DNA from: Hymenobacter montanus
Lineage (GTDB): Bacteria > Bacteroidota > Bacteroidia > Cytophagales > Hymenobacteraceae
Assembly: GCF_014699115.1 (NCBI RefSeq)
Contig: NZ_JACXAD010000011.1
Location: forward strand, 96,651 to 160,650
Direction of reading: 5' to 3'
Length of the DNA stretch: 64,000 nucleotides
How positions within the stretch are numbered: position 1 is the stretch's first letter; each line of letters starts with the position of its first letter. The notes under the pieces are model-generated. The model was not told the DNA's origin. It saw only the letters and a list, made by a program, of their open reading frames with translations, and did no database searches. Positions 25,371 through 33,898 of the stretch are shown in pieces. A program made the translations under genes and the position numbers.

Positions 25371-27425
25371 TTACTTACGCCGCTTCAGCTTTTTCAGCCA
25401 GGCGTAAGTGGCTTCCTGAGCCCGCAGGGGCTTCTCTTCATCCTTGGGCAGGATGAAATGGTTCTCAAAGTCGCGGGCCTTTACGTTGTCGTGGCGGTGC
25501 AGGTCGAGCAGGTGGCGCACTTCGGCGCGCAGGGCCTCGTCGAGGATGGGGAAGGCCACCTCCACCCGCCGGTCGAGGTTGCGGGTCATCCAGTCGGCGG
25601 ACGCAATGAAGACCTTTTCCTGGCCGCCGTGGGCGAATACGTACACCCGGCTGTGCTCCAGGTACCGGTCCACGATGCCCCGCTGGCTGATGTGCTCGCT
25701 GAAGCCCGGCTGACCCGGGATCAGGCAGCTGATGCCCCGCACGATAAGCTCGACGCGGACCCCGGCCTCGCTGGCGGCGTAGAGCCGGTCAATCAGGCCC
25801 CGGTCTTCCAGCGCGTTAAGCTTGAGGATGACGTAGGCTTCCTTGCCTTTTTTCGCCTGCTTGATTTCGTAGTCAATCAAGGCGTTGAGGCTGGTGCGCA
25901 GGCCGAAGGGCGCTACGAGGAGCTGGGCGAACTCGGGTGCGGTTCGCGGGTCGCGCAGGTAGTCGAATACACGGGCGGCTTCGCGGGTCAGCCGCTCGTC
26001 GGCCGTGAACAGGCCGTGGTCGGTGTAGAGCCCGCTGGTGCTTTCGTTGAAGTTGCCGGTGCTGAAGTAGGCGTACTCGCGCACCGTATCGTCGGCCTCG
26101 CGGCGGGCAATGAGCAGCAGCTTGGCGTGGCACTTCAGCTCGGGGGGCGTGAAGATGACGTGGGCCCCGGCCCGCTGCAATTTATCGGCCCAAAACAGAT
26201 TAGCGTCCTCATCAAACCGGGCTTTCAACTCAACCACCGCCGTTACCTGCTTGCCGCGCCGGGCGGCTTTCAGCAGGGCCTTGACCACCTTGCTCTTGCT
26301 GGCCACGCGGTAGAGCGTAATGCTGATGGCCCCCACGGCCGGGTCGGTGGCGGCTTCGCGCAGCAGGCGCGTCACGTAGTCGAAGCCCTCGTAAGGCAGG
26401 TGCAGCAGGTGGTCGCGCCGGCTGATGGCGGCCAGCAGGCTGCCCGTGCGGGGCAAAGTGGGGTGCGCCAGCGCCGGCCAAGCGGGATAGCGAAAGCTCG
26501 GCTCATCGAAATCGGGGAAGCCAAAAAAGTCGCGGAAGTTGTGGTAGCGGCCGCCCTCCACCAGCTCCTCGTCGCCGATGCCGGTTTTCTGCTTGATGGC
26601 TCGCAACGCCTCGGCGGGCAGGGCAGGGTCGTAAAGCAGCCGGGCCGGGAAGCCGGTGGCGCGCTTGGCCAGGCTGCTGCGGATTTTCTCCATGAGGTTA
26701 CCCGACACCTCCTCTTCGATATCCAGCTCGGCGTCGCGCGAGAGCTTGACGGCATTCACGGCCACCTGTTGGTAGGCGGGGAAAAGGGCGGGCGCACCCA
26801 CCCGAATCACGTCGTCCAGGAACAGTACGTAGCGCTCTTCGCCCTCGTCGGGCAGGCGCACGAAGCGCCCCCCGTGCCGCTTGGTGGGCAGCTCCATCAG
26901 CAGCACCCGCTGGGTGTCGGGAGCTACTTTCCGGTCGCGGGGCTGCCGGAGGTGGAACGCGAGGTATACCGTCTGGTCCTTCAAGAAGAGGTGGTGCAGG
27001 GTATCGTCGAGCACCACGGGCGAAAGCAGGTCGCGCACCTTTTCCTGGAAGTAGGTGGCCGTCCACGCCCGCTGCTGGTCGGTCAGCTCGGCCTCGCTCA
27101 GCAGGTGGATGCACTGCACGTTGAGGGCGGGCAACAGCAGCTCCCGAAACGTAACGCCGAACTCCTGCTGTTGTCGGTACACCTCGGCCAGCACCTCGCG
27201 CAGCTGCCGCTTGGGCCGCTCGCCGAGCTTGGCGCGGGTTTTCTTCTTCAGCTTCACCAGCCGCCGCAGCGTGGCTACCCGCACCTTAAAAAACTCGTCC
27301 AGGTTGCTGCTGAAGATGGCCAGGAAGCGGAGGCGCTCCAACAGCGGCACGGTGGGGCTCTGAGCTTCTTGCAGCACGCGGGCGTTAAAGCGCAGCCAGC
27401 TCAGGTCACGGGAGAGCGTTTTCAT
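25371..27425 (-). CDS. ppk1: Polyphosphate kinase 1
   Basis: Makes inorganic polyphosphate reversibly from ATP. All four parts are present: the N domain starting LSRDLSWLRFNARVLQEAQ, the head domain, and the two phospholipase-D-like C domains. The phosphohistidine lies in LKCHAKLLLI (His433) and the second catalytic His in VFAHGG (His599), close to the E. coli positions 435 and 592. STGNFNESTSGLYTDHGLFTA and IRGISCLIPG are also conserved. Length (684 aa) is normal. A SixA-like histidine phosphatase gene follows upstream on the same strand 95 bases away, a common neighbour pair in Bacteroidota. Confidence 0.97.
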   Translation of the reverse strand: MKTLSRDLSWLRFNARVLQEAQSPTVPLLERLRFLAIFSSNLDEFFKVRVATLRRLVKLKKKTRAKLGERPKRQLREVLAEVYRQQQEFGVTFRELLLPALNVQCIHLLSEAELTDQQRAWTATYFQEKVRDLLSPVVLDDTLHHLFLKDQTVYLAFHLRQPRDRKVAPDTQRVLLMELPTKRHGGRFVRLPDEGEERYVLFLDDVIRVGAPALFPAYQQVAVNAVKLSRDAELDIEEEVSGNLMEKIRSSLAKRATGFPARLLYDPALPAEALRAIKQKTGIGDEELVEGGRYHNFRDFFGFPDFDEPSFRYPAWPALAHPTLPRTGSLLAAISRRDHLLHLPYEGFDYVTRLLREAATDPAVGAISITLYRVASKSKVVKALLKAARRGKQVTAVVELKARFDEDANLFWADKLQRAGAHVIFTPPELKCHAKLLLIARREADDTVREYAYFSTGNFNESTSGLYTDHGLFTADERLTREAARVFDYLRDPRTAPEFAQLLVAPFGLRTSLNALIDYEIKQAKKGKEAYVILKLNALEDRGLIDRLYAASEAGVRVELIVRGISCLIPGQPGFSEHISQRGIVDRYLEHSRVYVFAHGGQEKVFIASADWMTRNLDRRVEVAFPILDEALRAEVRHLLDLHRHDNVKARDFENHFILPKDEEKPLRAQEATYAWLKKLKRRK

Positions 27426-27520
27426 TGGAAGGGGGTGGCGGGAGCAAGAGAGAACAACCGGATGGGGTGAGGAGGAGGGAAAATCCCATCTTCTTCATCA
27501 CTCAACTACCCGGCAAGCGG

Positions 27521-28015
27521 CTAGCTCGCGTTGCGCGGGTAGTCGTAGAAGTAAAACTCGGCGTTGGCCTTGCTGACGGCTTCCCACTGGTCGCAGTCGA
27601 AGTGCAGGCAAACCACCGCGGCCGTGGGCATGTCGGGCAGGGCCGAGGGCGACAGCTCGTTAGCCGTGTCGGTAATAGTCGGGTTGTGCCCCACCAGCAG
27701 CACTGAGTCGGCCGCGTCGGGCAGGTTGCGGATGATGGCGAGCAAGCCGGCGACGTCGGTCCCGTAGATACCGGGCTCCACCACGATTTTCTCGTGCGAG
27801 TACTGCATCTCGCGGGCCACCAGCATGGCCGTGCTCATGGCGCGCACGGCGGGGGAGCTCACGATGAGGTCGGGGCGGATGTTGCGTTTGGCCAGGGCCT
27901 TGCCCATCGTGGGGGCGTCGTCGCGCCCCCGGTCGTTGAGCGGGCGCTCCTGGTCGCTTAGCTCATCGAAGTTCCAGCTGGACTTGGCGTGGCGAAGAAG
28001 ATAAAGGGTTTTCAT
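27521..28015 (-). CDS. SixA-like phosphohistidine phosphatase
   Basis: Histidine phosphatase superfamily protein (164 aa) with the RHG-type motif LLRHAKSSW (His9 as nucleophile), ERPLNDRGRDDAP, VSSPAVRAMSTA and the second His in LLVGHNP. SixA-like members dephosphorylate phosphohistidine in phosphorelay or PTS proteins. The substrate here is not known. It is upstream of and co-directional with ppk1, so the two may be co-expressed. Confidence 0.9.
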   Translation of the reverse strand: MKTLYLLRHAKSSWNFDELSDQERPLNDRGRDDAPTMGKALAKRNIRPDLIVSSPAVRAMSTAMLVAREMQYSHEKIVVEPGIYGTDVAGLLAIIRNLPDAADSVLLVGHNPTITDTANELSPSALPDMPTAAVVCLHFDCDQWEAVSKANAEFYFYDYPRNAS

Positions 28016-28333
28016 ACGGCGAAGCTAACGGCAGTTTGCTTACCCCGGGTGTTGTGAAAAGGTTATGCAGCAGCCTCCAACGTAGTAGCCTCATCCGCGG
28101 CCCCGGTTCGCTGGAAGCCCAAAGCCCATGATGGCGAGGGCTTGTTGGTAATATTACTGTTAGCGCTTCTCAGATCACTGCACTGGAAGTAGCCGGTGAA
28201 ACCTCACCCCCGGCCCCTCTCCACAGGAGAGGGGAGCCAGATGGTGCATACGCTGAATGGGAAACGGCTCTAGAGTAAGGATAACTGCCTTCGGGTTGCG
28301 TCCATTTGGGCGCGGCAATTACCTTCGGCGGCG
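28016..28333. other. Intergenic spacer with dispersed repeats
   Basis: A 318-base divergent spacer. At about 28100-28125 it carries ccccggttcgctgga with gaagcccaaagccc, matching the central motif of the element at 5979-6037. At 28202-28238 it carries an exact copy of the 37-base hairpin element found at 5797-5833. No small gene was recognised. Confidence 0.6.
28202..28238. repeat. Dispersed GC hairpin element, exact copy
   Basis: Identical over 37 bases to 5797-5833 by my reading, including the cccctctcc/ggagagggg stem and aca loop. It is followed by agatg, as in the copies at 24622 and 5979 (read in the same sense). Confidence 0.85.
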
Positions 28334-29293
28334 ATGCTCCCCACCTACCTTCGCCGCTTCCAGAAACTCCGCGTGGCCACCAGCCGCCAGCACGGCGAAG
28401 CGCCCTACAAGCCCGCCCTGCTGCTGGCTGTGCTCGAAGGCATCGCCGACGGCTCCATTACGGAGAACCGCATCGAAATCACGCCCGAGCTCATCGCGGC
28501 CTTCAAAGCCATTTGCGCCGACCTCAGTACCTCGCCCCGGTTCACGGCCGCCAACTTCGCCCTGCCCTTCTACCACCTGCGCTCCGAGGGCTTCTGGCAC
28601 CTGCACACCTGGCCCGGCCTCGAAATCCTGCTCACCACCTCTAATTCCGTCCGCAGCTTCCGCCACCTGCGCGACGTGGTGGCCTACGCGGCCCTCGACG
28701 CCGACCTCTGGCTGCTGCTGCAAGCCCCGACCGCCCGGGCGGCCTTGCGCCAGGCGCTACTCACCCGCTACTTCCCCCAAACTCAGGGCCGCTACCGCCC
28801 CCGCGCTGGGCAGGAGGCCCTGGGCACCATCCGCCGCCAGATGCTGGAGGAGCCGGCTGCCCTCTACCGCACCCACCTCCGCCCCACCGACGAGCTCGAC
28901 CTGACGGTGCGCAGCAGCCTGTTCAAGCGCCTGGTGCTGGAAGCCTACGACCACACCTGCGCCGTATCGGGTCTGAAGCTGCTCAGCACCCGCAGCAGCC
29001 CCGTGCCCCTGCTCGACGCCTGCCACATCGTGCCCTGGGCCCTGAGCCACGACGACACCCTGCCCAACGGCGTGGCCCTGTGCCCCAACCTGCACCGCGC
29101 CTTCGACCGCCACCTGTTCTGGATTGACGCCGACTACCGCGTGCGCGTAGCCGAAGACTTTGGCGAGCTCAGCGGCAGCGAATACGGGGTGCGCCGCTTC
29201 GAGGGGCAGGAGCTGCGGCTGCCCCAGCGGCGGGAGTGGTGGCCGAGGCAGGAGAACCTGGAGCAGCAGGCTAGCGCCAAGCAAGCTCTGTAA
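28334..29293 (+). CDS. HNH endonuclease
   Basis: A 319-aa nuclease with a C-terminal HNH domain (HNH_2-like). The N-terminal ~150 residues (PTYLRRFQKLRVATSRQHGEAPYKPALLLAVLEGI..) form the helical domain common in restriction-type HNH proteins. The HNH site is CAVSGLKLL...LLDACHIVPWALSHDD..NGVALCPNLHRAFDRHLF, with the first His near residue 232. Such proteins cut DNA, often modified or foreign DNA. A second copy of its last ~44 codons lies at 30462-30638, after the fic gene. The first half of an operator-like palindrome overlaps the stop codon. It is located one kilobase from a type I RM operon. Confidence 0.88.
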   Translation: MLPTYLRRFQKLRVATSRQHGEAPYKPALLLAVLEGIADGSITENRIEITPELIAAFKAICADLSTSPRFTAANFALPFYHLRSEGFWHLHTWPGLEILLTTSNSVRSFRHLRDVVAYAALDADLWLLLQAPTARAALRQALLTRYFPQTQGRYRPRAGQEALGTIRRQMLEEPAALYRTHLRPTDELDLTVRSSLFKRLVLEAYDHTCAVSGLKLLSTRSSPVPLLDACHIVPWALSHDDTLPNGVALCPNLHRAFDRHLFWIDADYRVRVAEDFGELSGSEYGVRRFEGQELRLPQRREWWPRQENLEQQASAKQAL

Positions 29294-29360
29294 AGAAAGT
29301 TGCGTTTCTTTTACAGATAGTGAAACCCTTTGTAAAGAAAAACGACTTTTCTTTACAAAG
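29288..29360. promoter_or_regulatory. Paired palindromic operator in front of fic
   Basis: Two inverted repeats built from the same half-site (gtaaagaaa). The first is ctgtaaagaaa (29288-29298) with tttcttttacag (29305-29316, one bulged base). The second is ctttgtaaagaaaa (29328-29341) with ttttctttacaaag (29347-29360), a perfect 14-bp pair around 5 bases. The second palindrome ends 32 bases before the fic ATG. The Fic protein ends in a winged-helix domain, so I infer autoregulation. A terminator for the HNH gene is the alternative for the second hairpin, but its AT content and the duplicated half-site favour an operator. Confidence 0.65.
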
Positions 29361-29392
29361 CTGGAGCAGCTATTCCTCTGGCAGTTCATTCA

Positions 29393-30454
29393 ATGCAAGC
29401 TATTTGGCAACCCTCTTTGCTCCCACCTAGTGAAGAATTGGAGACGCGGGCAGTGTTAAAAAAGCTACCGGGCGCTCACAGCGCACTTGCTGAACTTAAG
29501 GGCTTGGTTTCGGCCATTCCTAACGAGAGCATCCTTTTGGATACGCTGCCCTTACAAGAAGCCAAAGACAGCTCAGCCATCGAAAACATCATTACCACCC
29601 ACGATGAACTGTATAATGCCGAGCTGCACCTGGGCGAGACCCAAGCAGCCAAAGAAGTGCAACGATACGCTTCGGCGTTGCGACTAGGCACCCGGCTGGT
29701 GAAACAGTTTGGCTTCCTGAGCACAAACCACATCGCGCAAATACAGGAAGAATTGAAACGTGACAATGGAGGCTAACGCAAGCTGCCAGGGACTACGTTG
29801 AAAAATCAGCGAGGCCAAGTCGTTTACACCCCTCCACAAGACTCAGCCGCCATATTGACCTTAATGGGCAACCTTGAGCAATACCTCAACGACGATTCCC
29901 TACATGATATAGACCACTTAGTGAAAATGGCCGTGTTGCACTTTCAATTCGAAAGCATTCACCCATTTTACGATGGCAACGGACGCACTGGACGAATCCT
30001 CAACATTCTGTATTTGGTGCTGAAAGGCTTGCTCGATATTCCGGTGTTGTACCTCAGCCGGTTCATTACGCACAACAAAGCAGATTACTACCAATACTTG
30101 CAAGCCGTGCGCGACACCGGCGCGTGGGAGCCCTGGCTACTCTATATGCTAACCGGCGTCGAAGAAACGGCTCGCGAAAGCATCGTTCTAATTAGAGAGA
30201 TGCGCGAACTGATGCAAAACACCAGGGAAAGGATTCGCACCTATAAATTTTACAGCCAGGACCTGCTCAACAACTTGTTTCGCCATCCCTACACCCGTAT
30301 TGAATTTTTGCAGCAGGAGCTGAACGTAAGCCGGCCCACTGCGGCCAGCTATCTGAATCAACTGGCCAAAGATGGCATTCTCATCAAGCACAAACAGGTA
30401 ACGTCACATTACTACGTCAACCAGCCACTATTTGAGTTGCTCTCGCGACTATAG
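29393..30454 (+). pseudogene. Fic-wHTH protein gene split by an in-frame stop
   Basis: Fic-domain AMPylator family. One continuous frame of 353 codons would encode the whole protein but for a TAA at 29774-29776 (codon 128). The flanking residues, LKRDNGG then RKLPGTTLKN, join as in intact family members, so this is a simple nonsense change and not a frameshift. The first half has the Fic N-terminal domain and the class II inhibitory motif SSAIEN. The second half has the catalytic HPFYDGNGRTGR (His190 in joined numbering) and a C-terminal winged helix (LQQELNVSRPTAASYLNQLAKDGIL), as in SoFic. A TTG at 29798 could allow reinitiation and give a Fic domain freed of its inhibitory helix. Inactive pseudogene or split toxin cannot be decided here. 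Confidence 0.88.
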
Positions 30455-30461
30455 TAATTCT

Positions 30462-30638
30462 CTGTTCTGGATTGACGCCGACTACCGCGTGCGCGTGGCC
30501 GAAGATTTCGGCGAGCTCAGCAGCGGTGACTACGGCGCACGCCGCTTCGAGGGGCAGGAACTGCGGCTACCCCAGCGGCGGGAGTGGTGGCCGGGGATGA
30601 AGAATCTAGCGGCGCAGCAACGAGGTAGTCATGCTTAA
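30462..30638 (+). pseudogene. 3' fragment of a second HNH endonuclease gene
   Basis: Begins 8 bases after the fic stop with codons for LFWIDADYRVRVAEDFGEL, matching the end of the HNH gene at 29114-29245. The matched 132 bases (30462-30593) have no indels and 12 mismatches by my count (about 91% identity). Most differences are silent. The remaining codons (GMKNLAAQQRGSHA) differ from the intact gene. No HNH site is present, so it cannot be functional. It abuts the convergent hsdR gene. Confidence 0.85.
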
Positions 30639-33600
30639 ACAGACTCTTCTGAGAAAGTAATTACGTCCGCCATCCGCTCAGCCTGCTCTAGCACCAAATC
30701 AATGGCTTTTTCCTGCTTGTCTGGGGGATAATTGTGGCGCCGAAGCGTAATGCGAACCAGATTGCGCAAGCGGGCGCGTACGCTCTCGCGCTTCTGCCAG
30801 TCGATGCCGGTGTTGCGCTTAATTTTATCTAGCAGCTCAGCAGCAATCTTGCGCAGAATATCATCGCCTAGCGTGCCAGCGCTGCCATTGTCATTCAGTG
30901 CATCATAAAAGGCTAGTTCGGCGGAACTAAGGCCCAAAGCATCACCCCGATTATCGGCATCCCTCAATTCTTGAGCGAGTAACACTAGGCTATCTACTAA
31001 GTCAGACAGTTGCAGGGCGCTTTGGATAACCCGGTTGCGGTGGTTTTCCAAAGTTTTGTCCAGCCGCTCAGTAAAAAGCTGCTGCTGCACGATGTTGGTG
31101 CGGGTGCGGGAATGAATCTGGTCGTGCAACAGCTTTTGCAGCAGCTCAATGGCTAGGTTGCGCTGGGGTAGGTCGCGCATCTCGGCCAAGAAGTTATCTG
31201 ATAGCATACTCACGTCGGGCGAATTCACACCGGCTAACGTAAAGATATCTTGCATCCCTACGGGCTGCACGGCCCGGTCGAGCAGTTGCTTCAGCAGGTA
31301 GCGGCTCTGGTTGCGGTCTAGTTTGCTTTCGGGGGTGCTGCTTTCGCTGATAAAGCCACGCACGCCCTGGTAAAAGGCCAATTCGTCGCGCAGCTCCTGC
31401 GCTCCCGGTAGGGTGCTGCATAGGGCAAAGGCTTTGCCTGCCGCTAGCACCTTGTCGAAAAATTTCTTGCGTTCGTCGTCGGGCAGTTCCAAGATGTGGT
31501 TGCTAACCTCGCGCAGCCGTTGCAGGCTTTCGTCAAGGAAGGTGTTGCGGTACTCGACTTTGTGCAACAAGTGGCGCACGTCGCCCACAGCCTCTTTTAG
31601 CTCCGTCAGGGCGCGGTCCAGGTCGATGGTCAGCTTGTCACTGCCGGTGGCACCGGGGTTGGTTTTGCCACCCTCGGTTGTGTAGGTTTTTAGGGCGCGC
31701 TTTAGTTCAGTGGCAATGCCAATGTAATCGACAACTAGGCCGCCCGACTTATTCTTGAATACCCGGTTGACCCGCGCAATGGCCTGCATAAGGTTGTGGG
31801 CCTGCATGGGCTTGTCGATATACATGGTGTGTAGGCTGAGCACGTCGAAGCCCGTAAGCCACATGTCGCGCACGATGACGAGACGCAGCGGGTCCTTTGG
31901 GTTCTTGAAGCGCTTCTCAAACAGCTTGCGCACACCCGGTGCGTAGAGGTGCGACCGCACCGGCTCCTTATCAGCGGCTGAGCCGGTTATCACCACCTTG
32001 ATGACTCCGAGCTTCTCATCGTCGCTGTGCCACTCGGGGCGCAGCTTCACGATGGCCGTGTAGAGCCGGGCGCAGATTTCGCGGCTCATACCTACTATCA
32101 TGGCCTTGCCGCCGCCCTCGATGTTGCCGTCGGCCGAGCGCTGTTCGAAATGCGTCACGATGTCAGCTGCTATCTGGTCGATGCGGGCTGGGGTGCCAAA
32201 GACTTGTTCCCGGCGCGTGGCGTATATCTTTTCGGCTTCGCGGTGGGCGATGTCGGCCGCGTCGGTACCCACGATTTCTTCGGCTTCCTCGTTTATCTCT
32301 ACGATTTCCTCCTCGTCCTTGATTTTCTCAATGTCGGGCAGGCGGCTGGCGTAGTAGATGGGCACGGTGGCCTTGTCGCGCACGGCATCTTCTATGTCGT
32401 AGATGCTCACGTAGGGGCCAAACACCTGGCGCGTGTCCACATCGTCGGTTTCGAGCGGGGTGCCGGTAAAGCCCACGAAGGTGGCCAGCGGCAGGGCGTC
32501 GCGCAGGTGCTTGGCGAAGCCGGTTTTGTACTTGCCGCTCTTCCGGTCCAGCTTGCTACTCAGGCCGTACTGCGAGCGGTGGGCCTCGTCGGCAATCACC
32601 ACGATGTTGGTGCGGTCGGAAAGTTGGGGGAAGGTGGTTTCGCCCGGCAGCGGGGTGAACTTCTGGATGGTGGTGAAGAAGATGCCACCCGAAGGCCGGG
32701 CGTCCAGCAGCGCCCGCAGCTGCTCACGAGTTGGGGCCTGCACGGGCATTTCCTTGAGCACATCCTTGGCGTACACGAACTGCTGAAACAGCTGATCGTC
32801 GAGGTCGTTACGATCAGTCACGATCACCAGTGTGGGGTTGCGCATTTCGGGCTGCTGGCGCAGCTTACCCGCGAAGCAGGCCATCGAAATACTTTTGCCC
32901 GAGCCCTGGGTGTGCCACACAATGCCGCCCTTGCGCGAGCCGGGCTCAATGGCCTCCCGGCCCGGTAGCCGGCCGGCGTAGGGCGCGGGCTCGTCGTGCA
33001 CTATCGGCAGTATAATATCTGGCTGCCGGGCGGCCAGGATGGTAGCCTCCACAGCTGTGCGCACGGCGTGAAATTGGTGGTAGGCAGCAATTTTCTTAAT
33101 TAGGTGCCCATCCGCGCCAGGCTCATACAGCACGAAGTGGCGCAGGTAATCCAGGAACAAGTCGGGCTTGAAAAAGCCGCGCACTACGGTTTCCAGCTCA
33201 AATTCCAGGTTGCGCTGGTCCCGCTCGGCCAGGATGGTACGCCAGGGCATAAACCGCTCTTTGTCGGCCGTGAGCGAGCCCACGCGGGCGTGCTTGCCAT
33301 CGGACACCACCAGCGCCACATTGGCCAGAAACAAATCGGGCAGCTCCTGGCGGTAGGTTTGCAATTGGTCGAAGGCAGCCCACACGTCCGCCTCGCGGTC
33401 GAGTGGGTTTTTCAGCTCAATCACAGCTACGGGCAGACCATTGAGGAAAGCGACGAGGTCGAGGCGGCGGTTGCGGCGGTTGGCAACTACGGTAAACTGG
33501 CTTATCACTAGCCAATCGTTGCGCTCCACGTCGTCGAAGTCCACCAGCCAGGCGCGGTCGCCGCGCATTTCGCCCGAGGGGCTGGGCACGTCCACGGGTA

Positions 33601-33889
33601 CGCCGTCGGTGAGCCAGCCGTGCAGCAGGCGGTTGCTTTCGGTGGCGTTGGGGTGCTGGGCGCGCACCACGCGCTCGGCCACTTCCTGCACCACAGCCTC
33701 AGGCAGGGTGGGGTTGAGGCGGCGCAGGGCAGCCAGCAGCCGGCCGGCCAGGCTGGTGTGATGGAAGCTGGCACGCAGGGCGTCGGGCGTGTGGGGGGCT
33801 ACGTCGGGGCCGTGCGCTACCTGCCAGCCGGTTTCTTCAAACCAGGTACCGGCGAGTTGTTCGAGGGCATCTTCGGATATAAGCGCCAT
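30635..33889 (-). CDS. hsdR: Type I restriction enzyme R subunit
   Basis: ATP-driven DNA translocase and nuclease of a type I restriction-modification system. N-terminal nuclease domain: RLDLVAFLNGLPVAVIELKNP supplies the PD-(D/E)xK core. Helicase motifs: Walker A QGSGKS (about 330), VIVTDRNDLDDQLFQQF, DEAHRSQYG (about 433), FTGTPLE, and the motif VI-like HNLMQAIARVNRVF. The C-terminal region of about 250 residues binds the methyltransferase core. Length (1084 aa) is normal and all motifs are intact. It is the last gene of hsdM-hsdS-SIR2-hsdR and starts 9 bases after the SIR2 stop, so it depends on the shared transcript. Confidence 0.96.
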   Translation of the reverse strand: MALISEDALEQLAGTWFEETGWQVAHGPDVAPHTPDALRASFHHTSLAGRLLAALRRLNPTLPEAVVQEVAERVVRAQHPNATESNRLLHGWLTDGVPVDVPSPSGEMRGDRAWLVDFDDVERNDWLVISQFTVVANRRNRRLDLVAFLNGLPVAVIELKNPLDREADVWAAFDQLQTYRQELPDLFLANVALVVSDGKHARVGSLTADKERFMPWRTILAERDQRNLEFELETVVRGFFKPDLFLDYLRHFVLYEPGADGHLIKKIAAYHQFHAVRTAVEATILAARQPDIILPIVHDEPAPYAGRLPGREAIEPGSRKGGIVWHTQGSGKSISMACFAGKLRQQPEMRNPTLVIVTDRNDLDDQLFQQFVYAKDVLKEMPVQAPTREQLRALLDARPSGGIFFTTIQKFTPLPGETTFPQLSDRTNIVVIADEAHRSQYGLSSKLDRKSGKYKTGFAKHLRDALPLATFVGFTGTPLETDDVDTRQVFGPYVSIYDIEDAVRDKATVPIYYASRLPDIEKIKDEEEIVEINEEAEEIVGTDAADIAHREAEKIYATRREQVFGTPARIDQIAADIVTHFEQRSADGNIEGGGKAMIVGMSREICARLYTAIVKLRPEWHSDDEKLGVIKVVITGSAADKEPVRSHLYAPGVRKLFEKRFKNPKDPLRLVIVRDMWLTGFDVLSLHTMYIDKPMQAHNLMQAIARVNRVFKNKSGGLVVDYIGIATELKRALKTYTTEGGKTNPGATGSDKLTIDLDRALTELKEAVGDVRHLLHKVEYRNTFLDESLQRLREVSNHILELPDDERKKFFDKVLAAGKAFALCSTLPGAQELRDELAFYQGVRGFISESSTPESKLDRNQSRYLLKQLLDRAVQPVGMQDIFTLAGVNSPDVSMLSDNFLAEMRDLPQRNLAIELLQKLLHDQIHSRTRTNIVQQQLFTERLDKTLENHRNRVIQSALQLSDLVDSLVLLAQELRDADNRGDALGLSSAELAFYDALNDNGSAGTLGDDILRKIAAELLDKIKRNTGIDWQKRESVRARLRNLVRITLRRHNYPPDKQEKAIDLVLEQAERMADVITFSEESV

Positions 33890-33898
33890 GGCAATAAA

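Noticed and set aside
25371..27425. Loss of the phosphohistidine in polyphosphate kinase (Tyr before STGNF)
   Set aside because: The phosphorylated His is the one in CHAK (His433), which is present; the Tyr position is not catalytic.
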